Assembly (NCBI RefSeq): GCF_036825875.1
Contig: NZ_DAISXK010000001.1
Coordinates: 124,001-188,000, forward strand
Direction of reading: 5' to 3'
Origin: Paucihalobacter sp036825875
Lineage (GTDB): Bacteria; Bacteroidota; Bacteroidia; Flavobacteriales; Flavobacteriaceae
DNA: 64,000 nucleotides
A program made the translations under genes and the position numbers. Every line of letters starts with the position of its first letter. The first letter of the stretch is position 1. The notes beneath the pieces were generated by a model. The model had not been told where the DNA came from, searched no databases, and saw only the letters and a list, made by a program, of their open reading frames with translations. Shown here one piece after another: positions 35,977 to 42,882 of this stretch.

Positions 35977-36387
35977 TCAAGGTGATAAAAGATTGAACGG
36001 GTAAAAATTGACATTTCTTAAAATCCAAAACAAAATGATGATCACTAAAACACTTTTGGTTGTAACTGGGTGGTGTAGTAAGTTAAAGTATTGTTTTTTA
36101 AATCCTTTGTTAATAGTAATAACGATAGCGTCATATACGACAACAATTAATAGTAATAAAATGATAAAGTTGTGTTGAAAACCTTGGGCCAAGTTACCAT
36201 GCATAAAACTATGAATCGCACGTTGACTGCCACAACCAGGACAATGAAATCCGGTTATAGAATGAAATGGGCATTTAGGAAATATGGTAAAACTAGAAGG
36301 ATCAAACATAAAAAATAGCGATAGCACCATAACAAGTACTATCGCTATTATTATTTTAATGGCAATATGAAGATTAGCTATTTGCAA
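35977..36387 (-). CDS. DUF2752 membrane protein (second of two)
   Basis: The 136-residue membrane protein has about three helices. It carries the DUF2752 cysteine motif in its first loop: C39, then C49-PG-C52-GSQR, spaced C-x9-C-x2-C-G-x-Q-R. The same arrangement occurs in the other DUF2752 gene of the cluster. Such a tight set of cysteines next to a membrane suggests metal binding or redox chemistry. It overlaps the CD225 gene by 14 bases and is last in the cluster. Function unknown. Confidence 0.88.
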   Translation of the reverse strand: MQIANLHIAIKIIIAIVLVMVLSLFFMFDPSSFTIFPKCPFHSITGFHCPGCGSQRAIHSFMHGNLAQGFQHNFIILLLLIVVVYDAIVITINKGFKKQYFNLLHHPVTTKSVLVIIILFWILRNVNFYPFNLLSP

Positions 36388-36643
36388 TGGCTCCTAAAAA
36401 AGCAATTCCGAAAATAGCTACATATAAAACCCAACCTAAAAGCGCAATTCCAACAGACACGATGCCCCAGGTTTTCGCATTTTTAGAGGCGTTTATAGCG
36501 CCTTGGTAATCCTCGTTCATATAGGCATCGTTTACCTTTGTGGCATAAACAATACTAACTATTCCTGCTGGCAAACAGCATAATACGGTGCTTATGATGG
36601 CCAATGCTAAATAACTAGGCGGTTTTGGTGGTCGGTTTTCCAT
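36374..36643 (-). CDS. CD225/dispanin family small membrane protein
   Basis: An 89-residue protein with two membrane segments (about 11-33 and 57-80). The first carries the CD225 hallmark LCCLPAGIVSIVYATKV, and a loop NEDYQGAINASKNAKTW precedes the second. It belongs to the bacterial relatives of the IFITM/dispanin proteins. C22 and C23 align with the cysteines that are palmitoylated in eukaryotic members; lipidation in bacteria is not shown. It overlaps the downstream DUF2752 gene and follows the CCC gene by 19 bases. Confidence 0.87.
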   Translation of the reverse strand: MENRPPKPPSYLALAIISTVLCCLPAGIVSIVYATKVNDAYMNEDYQGAINASKNAKTWGIVSVGIALLGWVLYVAIFGIAFLGAIANS

Positions 36644-36662
36644 GTTTTATTGATCTTAGTTG

Positions 36663-36998
36663 TTATTGGTTTTGTTGCATTTCCATCATACGCTCTTGTA
36701 ATAACTCTTGATTGGTAAGAACGTCCCAGCCAAAAAAGGAAATAACCCAAATTGAAAACAAGAAAGAGAGAACACCCAATACAATACCAATTATTCCCAT
36801 AATATAACCAGCATTAACGTTGCCTATTCCGGTGTATTCATCAGGATTTGAAGCATGTAATTTTTTGTCTTTTCTTCCAAAGATAACTGCCACAATCCCA
36901 AATATTATTCCAGGTAAGCCGTAAAAGCAGCATCCGATAATTGATAAAATGCCCATTATTAGTACGAGCGTTGCGTTTGGTAGTTTTTGTTGTTCCAT
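36663..36998 (-). CDS. CCC-motif membrane protein
   Basis: The 111-residue protein has two or three hydrophobic segments (about 11-40 and 65-95). The first contains IIGCCFYGLPGIIFGIVAVIF, with C23 and C24, resembling the CD225-type double cysteine followed by a proline. A charged loop (GRKDKKLHASNPDEY) separates the helices. It corresponds to the family annotated as CCC-motif membrane protein in Bacteroidota. It starts 10 bases after the first DUF2752 gene. Function unknown. Confidence 0.85.
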   Translation of the reverse strand: MEQQKLPNATLVLIMGILSIIGCCFYGLPGIIFGIVAVIFGRKDKKLHASNPDEYTGIGNVNAGYIMGIIGIVLGVLSFLFSIWVISFFGWDVLTNQELLQERMMEMQQNQ

Positions 36999-37008
36999 AA
37001 TTTTTAAT

Positions 37009-37317
37009 TTAAGTGATTTTTAATATATAGTTAGTAATTATAATAATAACATTGGTTACAAATAAAGCCAAAATAATTTTATGACCATTTTTAAAATTAA
37101 ATTTTAAGTGCAGTAGGAGCGTGGCAAACATTGCGATTAAGGTAAAAATTGCGGGATACATCTTGAATGCTGCCGAAAATTCTCCTTGCATTAAAAGGGA
37201 GAAAGAACGCTGCATGCCACAACCAAAACATTCAATACCAAAGTTTTTCTTCCATAAACAGGGCAACATATAGTCGTCCGCCTTTAAATAAAATAGTATG
37301 GCCAATGCTTTAATCAC
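37009..37317 (-). CDS. DUF2752 membrane protein (first of two)
   Basis: The 102-residue membrane protein begins at GTG 37317. It contains C20, C30-FG-C33 and GMQR, the same C-x9-C-x2-C-G-x-Q-R motif as its partner at the other end of the cluster. Two or three membrane helices follow (PAIFTLIAMFATLLL and IILALFVTNVIIIITNYIL). It lies 21 bases downstream of a T9SS surface-protein gene on the same strand and heads the four-gene membrane cluster. Confidence 0.82.
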   Translation of the reverse strand: MIKALAILFYLKADDYMLPCLWKKNFGIECFGCGMQRSFSLLMQGEFSAAFKMYPAIFTLIAMFATLLLHLKFNFKNGHKIILALFVTNVIIIITNYILKIT

Positions 37318-37338
37318 GAGCGAAAGATACTAAAATAT

Positions 37339-39072
37339 TTAATTTGTGATTATGATTTTTTGAGATATAGAGCCACCATTTGTTAGGGCTATGTTGGCAA
37401 TATAAACACCTTCGCTTAGTTTGGAAGTACTAAATGTAAATTCGTTAGCATTGCCTAATGAAGCCTGTTTTAAAACCGTTTTACCACTGACATCTATCAA
37501 TTGAAATGATCTTATGTCAAGTAATTTATTGTTGAATAGCTGCAGTTCTTGCGCTGTATTGTTTTGAACTATTCTAAAATCTGAGATTTGAAATTCGTCA
37601 TTGGATAAGGTGCCTCTGTTGAATGTAATTTCAAAGCGGTTTGGATAATAACCAGCTTCAATATTGATGTCGTAATGCTGCGATTTTAAATCTACGTAAA
37701 TGTTAGAAGCGTTATCATAGAGGTAAATAGGTTGGTCGTCAAAATGCTGAACATCCAAAATCCTAAAACGCAGTGGCTGGTTGTTTTCAGCATTGACGAC
37801 TAAAGGGATTCGTAAAGATTCATCAAAACTATGCGCTTGTATTACAAATTTATCATCTTCTAAAATCCAAAAAGCATCACTGGCTGGTCCGCCCGGACGA
37901 TGACCTTCCAATCCGCGATCAAATCCATCTGTTGCAGTGTGGTGGAAGTTATGAAGTAACTGACGTGTGTAGAGATTATTAAAATCGACATTAATTCTAA
38001 AACGTTTGTAATCTTCGGGAATTTGATAAAAAATATCTTCGTCGTTTGGGATTTGAGTTTCGGTATTTCTAAAAAAGAAACTGTCTGGCCCTAATTGTAC
38101 GAAAGCGCGGTGTTCGTTTTTGACTGTAACATTTCCATCATTTGAACCTCTAACTAGGAATCCTTGCCCTATTGGTTGGTAGCGTTGGGCAAATTTGGTT
38201 CCACCAGGACCCGGTGGCACAGCTACTGGATTGCCCGCACTGTCGTAAGTAGAAAATGTAGCAGGCACAAAATTTTCAACAAAGGCTGAATTATAAGTTA
38301 AGGTTGCATAACCACCAATGTAATCTGCTATAAAATGCGAAGCAGCACCTTGTTGTTGCTCCCAAAAGTACAATTCACCTGAGATATCAGCGTTAACAGG
38401 ATCATTAATAAAAAGTGCAGCATCTAAAGCTGAAGGATACGGATTTCCAATAAGTGTAAAGGCACCTGTTGCCACAGGATTAGGAATATCCCCATTATTT
38501 GGTTTGCCTCTAAAGTCGTAAACTTGATTTCCCATGGGCGCGGTTCCAACACCTTTCATGGTGAATCCTAGGCCTGGAGCGATTGCGCCGTTCCTGCCTA
38601 CGTAAGTCCATTGGGTATAATTGGTTGCCTGAACAAATGTGTAAAGCCAACGGTCTGATATTTGTAAAGGACTAGCAATACTGTTGAATGCTGTCGTGAA
38701 TCCAACATCATCGCTGCTAATAAGTCCTGTAGGCTCATCAATTAATTCCACTCGAAATGTTGTGTTTCCTGCTGCAACAGTACTACCACCAATTGGCGAA
38801 CACCAATAGTTATAGGCAAATTGATTGACAGTTCCAGTTTGTTGAACACTTAATTCGCCTAAACCCAAATTACCGACACTGGCATCTTGTAGTAATTGTG
38901 CACCATCGCGTAAATATAAATTGCTATTGGCATCCCGTAATTCAACTTCTTGAGTCACGAAAAGTTGCGCATCACTAGCGAAAATATAATGATCGCCACC
39001 AACATAAAGCTGGGCGAATCCAGTACAATAAAAGGTAATGAAAATTGTTAAGGAAAGAAGTTTTGTTAACAT
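37339..39072 (-). CDS. T9SS type A sorting-domain surface protein
   Basis: The 577-residue protein has a signal peptide (about 1-20). The mid-region is repetitive and beta-rich, with LIGNPYPSALDAALFI, which recurs in T9SS surface proteins of flavobacteria. From about 505 comes a T9SS C-terminal sorting domain (FQLIDVSGKTVLK, SEGVYIANIAL). It is therefore carried to the outside of the cell. No enzymatic motif is visible. It lies directly upstream of the DUF2752/CCC/CD225 genes and may share a transcript with them. Confidence 0.88.
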   Translation of the reverse strand: MLTKLLSLTIFITFYCTGFAQLYVGGDHYIFASDAQLFVTQEVELRDANSNLYLRDGAQLLQDASVGNLGLGELSVQQTGTVNQFAYNYWCSPIGGSTVAAGNTTFRVELIDEPTGLISSDDVGFTTAFNSIASPLQISDRWLYTFVQATNYTQWTYVGRNGAIAPGLGFTMKGVGTAPMGNQVYDFRGKPNNGDIPNPVATGAFTLIGNPYPSALDAALFINDPVNADISGELYFWEQQQGAASHFIADYIGGYATLTYNSAFVENFVPATFSTYDSAGNPVAVPPGPGGTKFAQRYQPIGQGFLVRGSNDGNVTVKNEHRAFVQLGPDSFFFRNTETQIPNDEDIFYQIPEDYKRFRINVDFNNLYTRQLLHNFHHTATDGFDRGLEGHRPGGPASDAFWILEDDKFVIQAHSFDESLRIPLVVNAENNQPLRFRILDVQHFDDQPIYLYDNASNIYVDLKSQHYDINIEAGYYPNRFEITFNRGTLSNDEFQISDFRIVQNNTAQELQLFNNKLLDIRSFQLIDVSGKTVLKQASLGNANEFTFSTSKLSEGVYIANIALTNGGSISQKIIITN

Positions 39073-39118
39073 GACCGTGGATTAATGTCTTAAAGTTAAT
39101 AGCTACGATATTTATATT

Positions 39119-39126
39119 TACTTTTG
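39119..39126 (+). promoter_or_regulatory. Predicted -7 element TACTTTTG for the small membrane protein and Smr genes
   Basis: TACTTTTG matches TAnnTTTG and predicts transcription near 39133, about 37 nt before the ATG at 39170. No TTTG -33 element was found at the expected distance. Confidence 0.45.
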
Positions 39127-39169
39127 TAAATCTATTTTCGATTAATTGTTAAAAACACCGACAAACAAC

Positions 39170-39379
39170 ATGAATATTCCAAGATTTTTCAATTATATTT
39201 TCATCTTACTAGGCGGATTGGTAGCAATTTATGCGCAGGCTGGTGAAGCGCAGAACGAGTATTTATTAATTTCTGGGATTGTACTACTCATGATTGGTCT
39301 TTATCGCATTTCTAGAAATCTTTCTAGCAAATCAGAAAGTACAGATAAGCCTGATGATTCTCAAGATCTAACTAATTGA
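39170..39379 (+). CDS. Small two-helix membrane protein, unknown function
   Basis: A 69-residue protein with two hydrophobic segments (about 6-22, FNYIFILLGGLVAIYAQ, and about 31-46, YLLISGIVLLMIGLYRI), followed by a polar serine- and aspartate-rich tail. The frame opens at a TTG at 39146, but the ATG at 39170 gives a natural membrane start. It is two bases before the Smr protein gene, so the two are coupled. No similarity to a named family was recognised. Confidence 0.7.
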   Translation: MNIPRFFNYIFILLGGLVAIYAQAGEAQNEYLLISGIVLLMIGLYRISRNLSSKSESTDKPDDSQDLTN

Positions 39380-39381
39380 TT

Positions 39382-39939
39382 ATGAAATTTAAAAAAGGAC
39401 AAAAAGTATCTGTCTTAGACGACGCTATAAACGGTGTGGTTGCTAAGGTTCATAACGACACTGTTACCATTATCACTACCGAAGGTTTTGAGTTAGAGTT
39501 TAAGGCTCATGAGTTGATTTTAGAACAGGATGAGACCATGATTAGAAAAGATATTTTTAATACCGATTTCCAAAAGGTAATTGTTGATAAAGAAATGTCA
39601 AAAAAGCCTGGTCCAACTTTTAAAATGAAGTCTAAAGAAACCGAAAAAATGGTCGTGGATTTACATATCCATCAGTTAGTTGAAAACACCAAGCATATGG
39701 AAAATTTTGATATGCTCAACCTTCAATTGGACACGGCTAAAAGACGATTGGAGTTCGCCATTTCAAAACGTATGCCGCACATTGTTTTTATTCATGGCGT
39801 TGGTGAAGGTGTACTAAAAATGGAGTTACATACTTTATTAAGGCGTTATGACAATATAACTTTTTACGATGCCGATTACAAAATCTTTGGTTTAGGCGCC
39901 ACCGAGGTGCGTATTTTTCAAAATGTTGCTCCTAATTAA
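39382..39939 (+). CDS. Smr/MutS-family domain protein
   Basis: The 185-residue protein has a small beta module at about 1-55 (FKKGQKVSVLDDAINGVV) like the KOW-type module in MutS2. The Smr domain fills the C-terminal half: VVDLHIHQL, the HGVGEGVLK loop and GLGATEVRIF. Smr domains are endonucleases or RNA-cleaving modules in MutS2 and free-standing proteins. Whether this short form cuts nucleic acid is unknown. It starts two bases after the small membrane gene and overlaps the convergent lipoprotein gene by eight bases. Confidence 0.88.
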   Translation: MKFKKGQKVSVLDDAINGVVAKVHNDTVTIITTEGFELEFKAHELILEQDETMIRKDIFNTDFQKVIVDKEMSKKPGPTFKMKSKETEKMVVDLHIHQLVENTKHMENFDMLNLQLDTAKRRLEFAISKRMPHIVFIHGVGEGVLKMELHTLLRRYDNITFYDADYKIFGLGATEVRIFQNVAPN

Positions 39940-40855
39940 AAATCGGTGTTTTTTGAATGCTTTCTGAAGATACATTTTCACCGAAATCAAAACTGGTTTG
40001 GTTTAAAAAGCTGAACTGAATATTGTTTATTGTAATTGTAATAGTGTAAGTTCTGGTTACCGAATGCGGTCTAAATGCAACCGCAGGAAGTTCATCTGAT
40101 ACGTTTGGATTGAGATAATTTGGACCAAAATTAATATCGGTAACATCGTTTCTAGGGTTTTGATCTTGAGGTGCAATTTCTTCATCACGCGTTAAGGTAC
40201 CATCACCATCATCATCGGTATCAAGATAATCCGGAATGCCATCACCATCAGTATCTAAAGGGTTATTGCCAAAATTTTCATTGATACTATCGGAGTTTAG
40301 TTCATCACGTGTTAGCACATTATCGCCATCGTCATCAGCATCTAAGAAATTTGGAATCCCATCGCCGTCCGTATCATCATCAAATAAATTACCATTGCCA
40401 TTTACGTCTTCAAATTCTGCCGGAACACCGTCATTGTCATCGTCTCTGGCTGTAATGGTTATAATTACGGTTCCACTTAAACTTTCTTCTTCTTTCAAAA
40501 CATTAATATTGGCTGGAGGAATTGGGTTACAAAACAAATCATTACCACTAACTTCGCTGCTATAGGTTCTGTAATTGAAGCGATCGGTTGTGCCATTTAA
40601 AGTGCGTTCAATCACGATGGTGTCTTCAACATCATTTAATATGTCATCAAAATCAAATAAATCATCAACGCTAATTCCGGATAAACTTAGAGCCAATGAT
40701 TCGTTGCCGTCTTCATTGATTTTAAAGAAAATTATTTGCCCGCACTGTGTAAAAGCAAAAGAATCATCAAAATTAAATTCAACATCTATTATATCACCGT
40801 CATTACAGCTAAAACACAGTAAGAGTGCGATTATTATTACTTTGAATTTTTGCAT
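39932..40855 (-). CDS. Lipoprotein with calcium-binding (thrombospondin type 3-like) repeats
   Basis: The 307-residue protein has a lipobox signal (IIIALLLCFSC, lipidated cysteine near 17). The middle region (about 145-235) is built of acidic repeats such as DTDGDGIPDYLDTDDDGDG and DDDNDGVPAEFEDVNGNGN, the pattern of thrombospondin type 3 and dockerin-like calcium loops. The C-terminal part is beta-rich. It is likely an outer-membrane, surface-exposed lipoprotein; no catalytic domain is visible. It overlaps the Smr gene end to end by eight bases. Confidence 0.8.
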   Translation of the reverse strand: MQKFKVIIIALLLCFSCNDGDIIDVEFNFDDSFAFTQCGQIIFFKINEDGNESLALSLSGISVDDLFDFDDILNDVEDTIVIERTLNGTTDRFNYRTYSSEVSGNDLFCNPIPPANINVLKEEESLSGTVIITITARDDDNDGVPAEFEDVNGNGNLFDDDTDGDGIPNFLDADDDGDNVLTRDELNSDSINENFGNNPLDTDGDGIPDYLDTDDDGDGTLTRDEEIAPQDQNPRNDVTDINFGPNYLNPNVSDELPAVAFRPHSVTRTYTITITINNIQFSFLNQTSFDFGENVSSESIQKTPIFN

Positions 40856-40935
40856 TTTTATTCATGTTTTCAGTCACAAAAATAGTGGAATTAATATATT
40901 ATAACGTCGCATAATCAGAATAATTTTATTTAGTA

Positions 40936-40943
40936 TATTTTTG
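40936..40943 (+). promoter_or_regulatory. Predicted -7 element TATTTTTG for the cysteine desulfurase gene
   Basis: TATTTTTG ends at 40943, five bases before the ATG at 40948. The expected start site coincides with the A of the ATG, indicating a leaderless transcript. Confidence 0.5.
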
Positions 40944-40947
40944 CAAG

Positions 40948-42090
40948 ATGCAAACAGTTTATCTAGATAACGCAGCTACCACAGCTCTTAAACCAGAAGT
41001 GATTGAAGCAATTACGAATGTGTTGCAGAACAACTTCGGAAACGCTTCGTCATCGCATAGTTATGGACGATCTTCTAAATCGTTAATTGAATCTTGTAGA
41101 AAGCAAATAGCTAGCTATTTAAAGGTTTCTGCTTCTGAAATAGTTTTCACTTCAGGAGGTACCGAGGCAGATAATTTGGTGTTATTCAGCGCCATTCGAG
41201 ATTTGGGCGTCACAGAAATTATTACCTCTAAAATAGAACACCATGCCGTGTTACATACCGTACAGTACTTGCAACAAACACAGAATATTGTAGTGCAATA
41301 TGTAAACACTGATGCACTTGGTAATATTGATTTAGCCCATCTTGAAACTTTATTGTCATCACCACATAAAAAATTGGTGTCGCTCATGCATATCAATAAC
41401 GAAATTGGCAATATTTTAGACCTAGTAAAGGTTACCAAATTGTGCAAGTTACATAATGCCTTGTTTCACAGTGATACGGTGCAATCAGTAGGTCATTACC
41501 ATTTAGATTTAAGCTTGATTCCTGTTGATTTTATAGCCGCAAGTGCGCACAAATTTCATGGTCCGAAAGGTGTAGGCTTTTGTTTTATAAGAAAACATTC
41601 AGGCTTAAAACCACTCTTATTTGGTGGCGAGCAGGAGCGAGGCCTTCGTGCCGGAACTGAGAGTATTCATAATATTGTGGGAATGGCTAAGGCTCTTGAA
41701 CTGGCTTACGATTCACTTGAAAATGAGCAGCAACACATAGAAAATTTAAAACGCTATTTTATTGACAAACTTCAGCAAATTGAAGGGGTTATTTTTAACG
41801 GAAATTGTTTAGACTTTCAAAATAGTGCTTATACCATTGTAAATGTTCAAGTGCCTTTAAGCGAAGCCAAAGCCACCATGATGCAGTTTCAACTAGATTT
41901 AAAGGGTATTGCCTGTTCTAAAGGCAGTGCTTGTCAAAGTGGAAGTGCACAAGTATCCCATGTACTCGCTGAAATTCAGACTCCTGAAATGTTAAAAAAA
42001 CCATCAATTCGTTTTTCATTTAGTATTTTTAACAGCAAAGCTGATATTGACTATGTTGTGAAAGTTTTAACCGATATAATTCATTCCTGA
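40948..42090 (+). CDS. Cysteine desulfurase (IscS/NifS family)
   Basis: PLP enzyme of 380 residues. It opens MQTVYLDNAATTAL, has the Schiff-base lysine at 202 in SAHKFHGPKG, and the active cysteine near 329 in KGSACQSG; a further cysteine at 323 precedes it. It removes sulfur from cysteine for Fe-S cluster assembly or tRNA thiolation. It lies outside any suf or isc cluster, so its specific acceptor is unknown. The alpha/beta hydrolase gene starts three bases downstream. Confidence 0.92.
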   Translation: MQTVYLDNAATTALKPEVIEAITNVLQNNFGNASSSHSYGRSSKSLIESCRKQIASYLKVSASEIVFTSGGTEADNLVLFSAIRDLGVTEIITSKIEHHAVLHTVQYLQQTQNIVVQYVNTDALGNIDLAHLETLLSSPHKKLVSLMHINNEIGNILDLVKVTKLCKLHNALFHSDTVQSVGHYHLDLSLIPVDFIAASAHKFHGPKGVGFCFIRKHSGLKPLLFGGEQERGLRAGTESIHNIVGMAKALELAYDSLENEQQHIENLKRYFIDKLQQIEGVIFNGNCLDFQNSAYTIVNVQVPLSEAKATMMQFQLDLKGIACSKGSACQSGSAQVSHVLAEIQTPEMLKKPSIRFSFSIFNSKADIDYVVKVLTDIIHS

Positions 42091-42093
42091 AAA

Positions 42094-42882
42094 ATGCTGA
42101 ATTACAATACCTATTTATTGGATGAAGAAACACCATGGGTAACATTTGTGCACGGTGCAGGTGGCAGTTCGTCTATTTGGTTTAAGCAGATCAGAGCCTA
42201 TAAAAAGGAGTTTAATGTGTTGGTCTTAGATTTGAGAGGTCATGGCAACAGTAAACCACAACTGAAAGATGCCTTTAATACAAAATACACTTTCGATTCT
42301 ATAACACACGATATCATTGAAGTGTTGGATCATTTAAAAATTAAAGCTTCGCACTTTGTAGGTATTTCCTTAGGAACGATTTTAATACGTAACCTTGCAG
42401 AGATGCATCCTGAGCGTGTTCAAAGTATGATTATGGGCGGCGCCATTATGAAGTTAGACATGCGTTCGCAATTATTAATGCGGGTTGGTGTTATTTTTAA
42501 ATCGGTGATACCGTATATGTATCTTTACAAGTTGTTTGCGTTTATCATCATGCCTAGGAAAAACCATAAACAGTCAAGATTATTATTTGTAAATGAAGCT
42601 AAAAAATTATATCAAAAGGAATTTGTAAGATGGTTTAAACTCACGTCAGAAATAAATCCCCTATTGCGATTTTTTAGAGCGAAGGATATCAAAATACCTA
42701 CATTATACGTAATGGGAGAACAAGATTATTTGTTTTTACCAACCATTAGAAAAATTTCTGAATCGCACGTTGTTTCTACCTTACTTGTGGTGCCTAATTG
42801 TGGACACGTTGTTAATATTGAACAACATGATGTGTTTAATACAGAAACCCTTAAGTTTTTAAAACAGCTCGCTATAGCTTAA
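42094..42882 (+). CDS. Alpha/beta hydrolase fold protein
   Basis: The 262-residue hydrolase has the nucleophile elbow GISLGT, the oxyanion HGAGG loop near residue 20 (FVHGAGGSSSIW), an aspartate in VMGEQDYLF and the final CGHVVNIEQ histidine. These form a complete catalytic triad. The substrate is not identifiable. It is three bases after the cysteine desulfurase, so likely cotranscribed, and it overlaps the convergent TonB receptor by four bases. Confidence 0.88.
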   Translation: MLNYNTYLLDEETPWVTFVHGAGGSSSIWFKQIRAYKKEFNVLVLDLRGHGNSKPQLKDAFNTKYTFDSITHDIIEVLDHLKIKASHFVGISLGTILIRNLAEMHPERVQSMIMGGAIMKLDMRSQLLMRVGVIFKSVIPYMYLYKLFAFIIMPRKNHKQSRLLFVNEAKKLYQKEFVRWFKLTSEINPLLRFFRAKDIKIPTLYVMGEQDYLFLPTIRKISESHVVSTLLVVPNCGHVVNIEQHDVFNTETLKFLKQLAIA

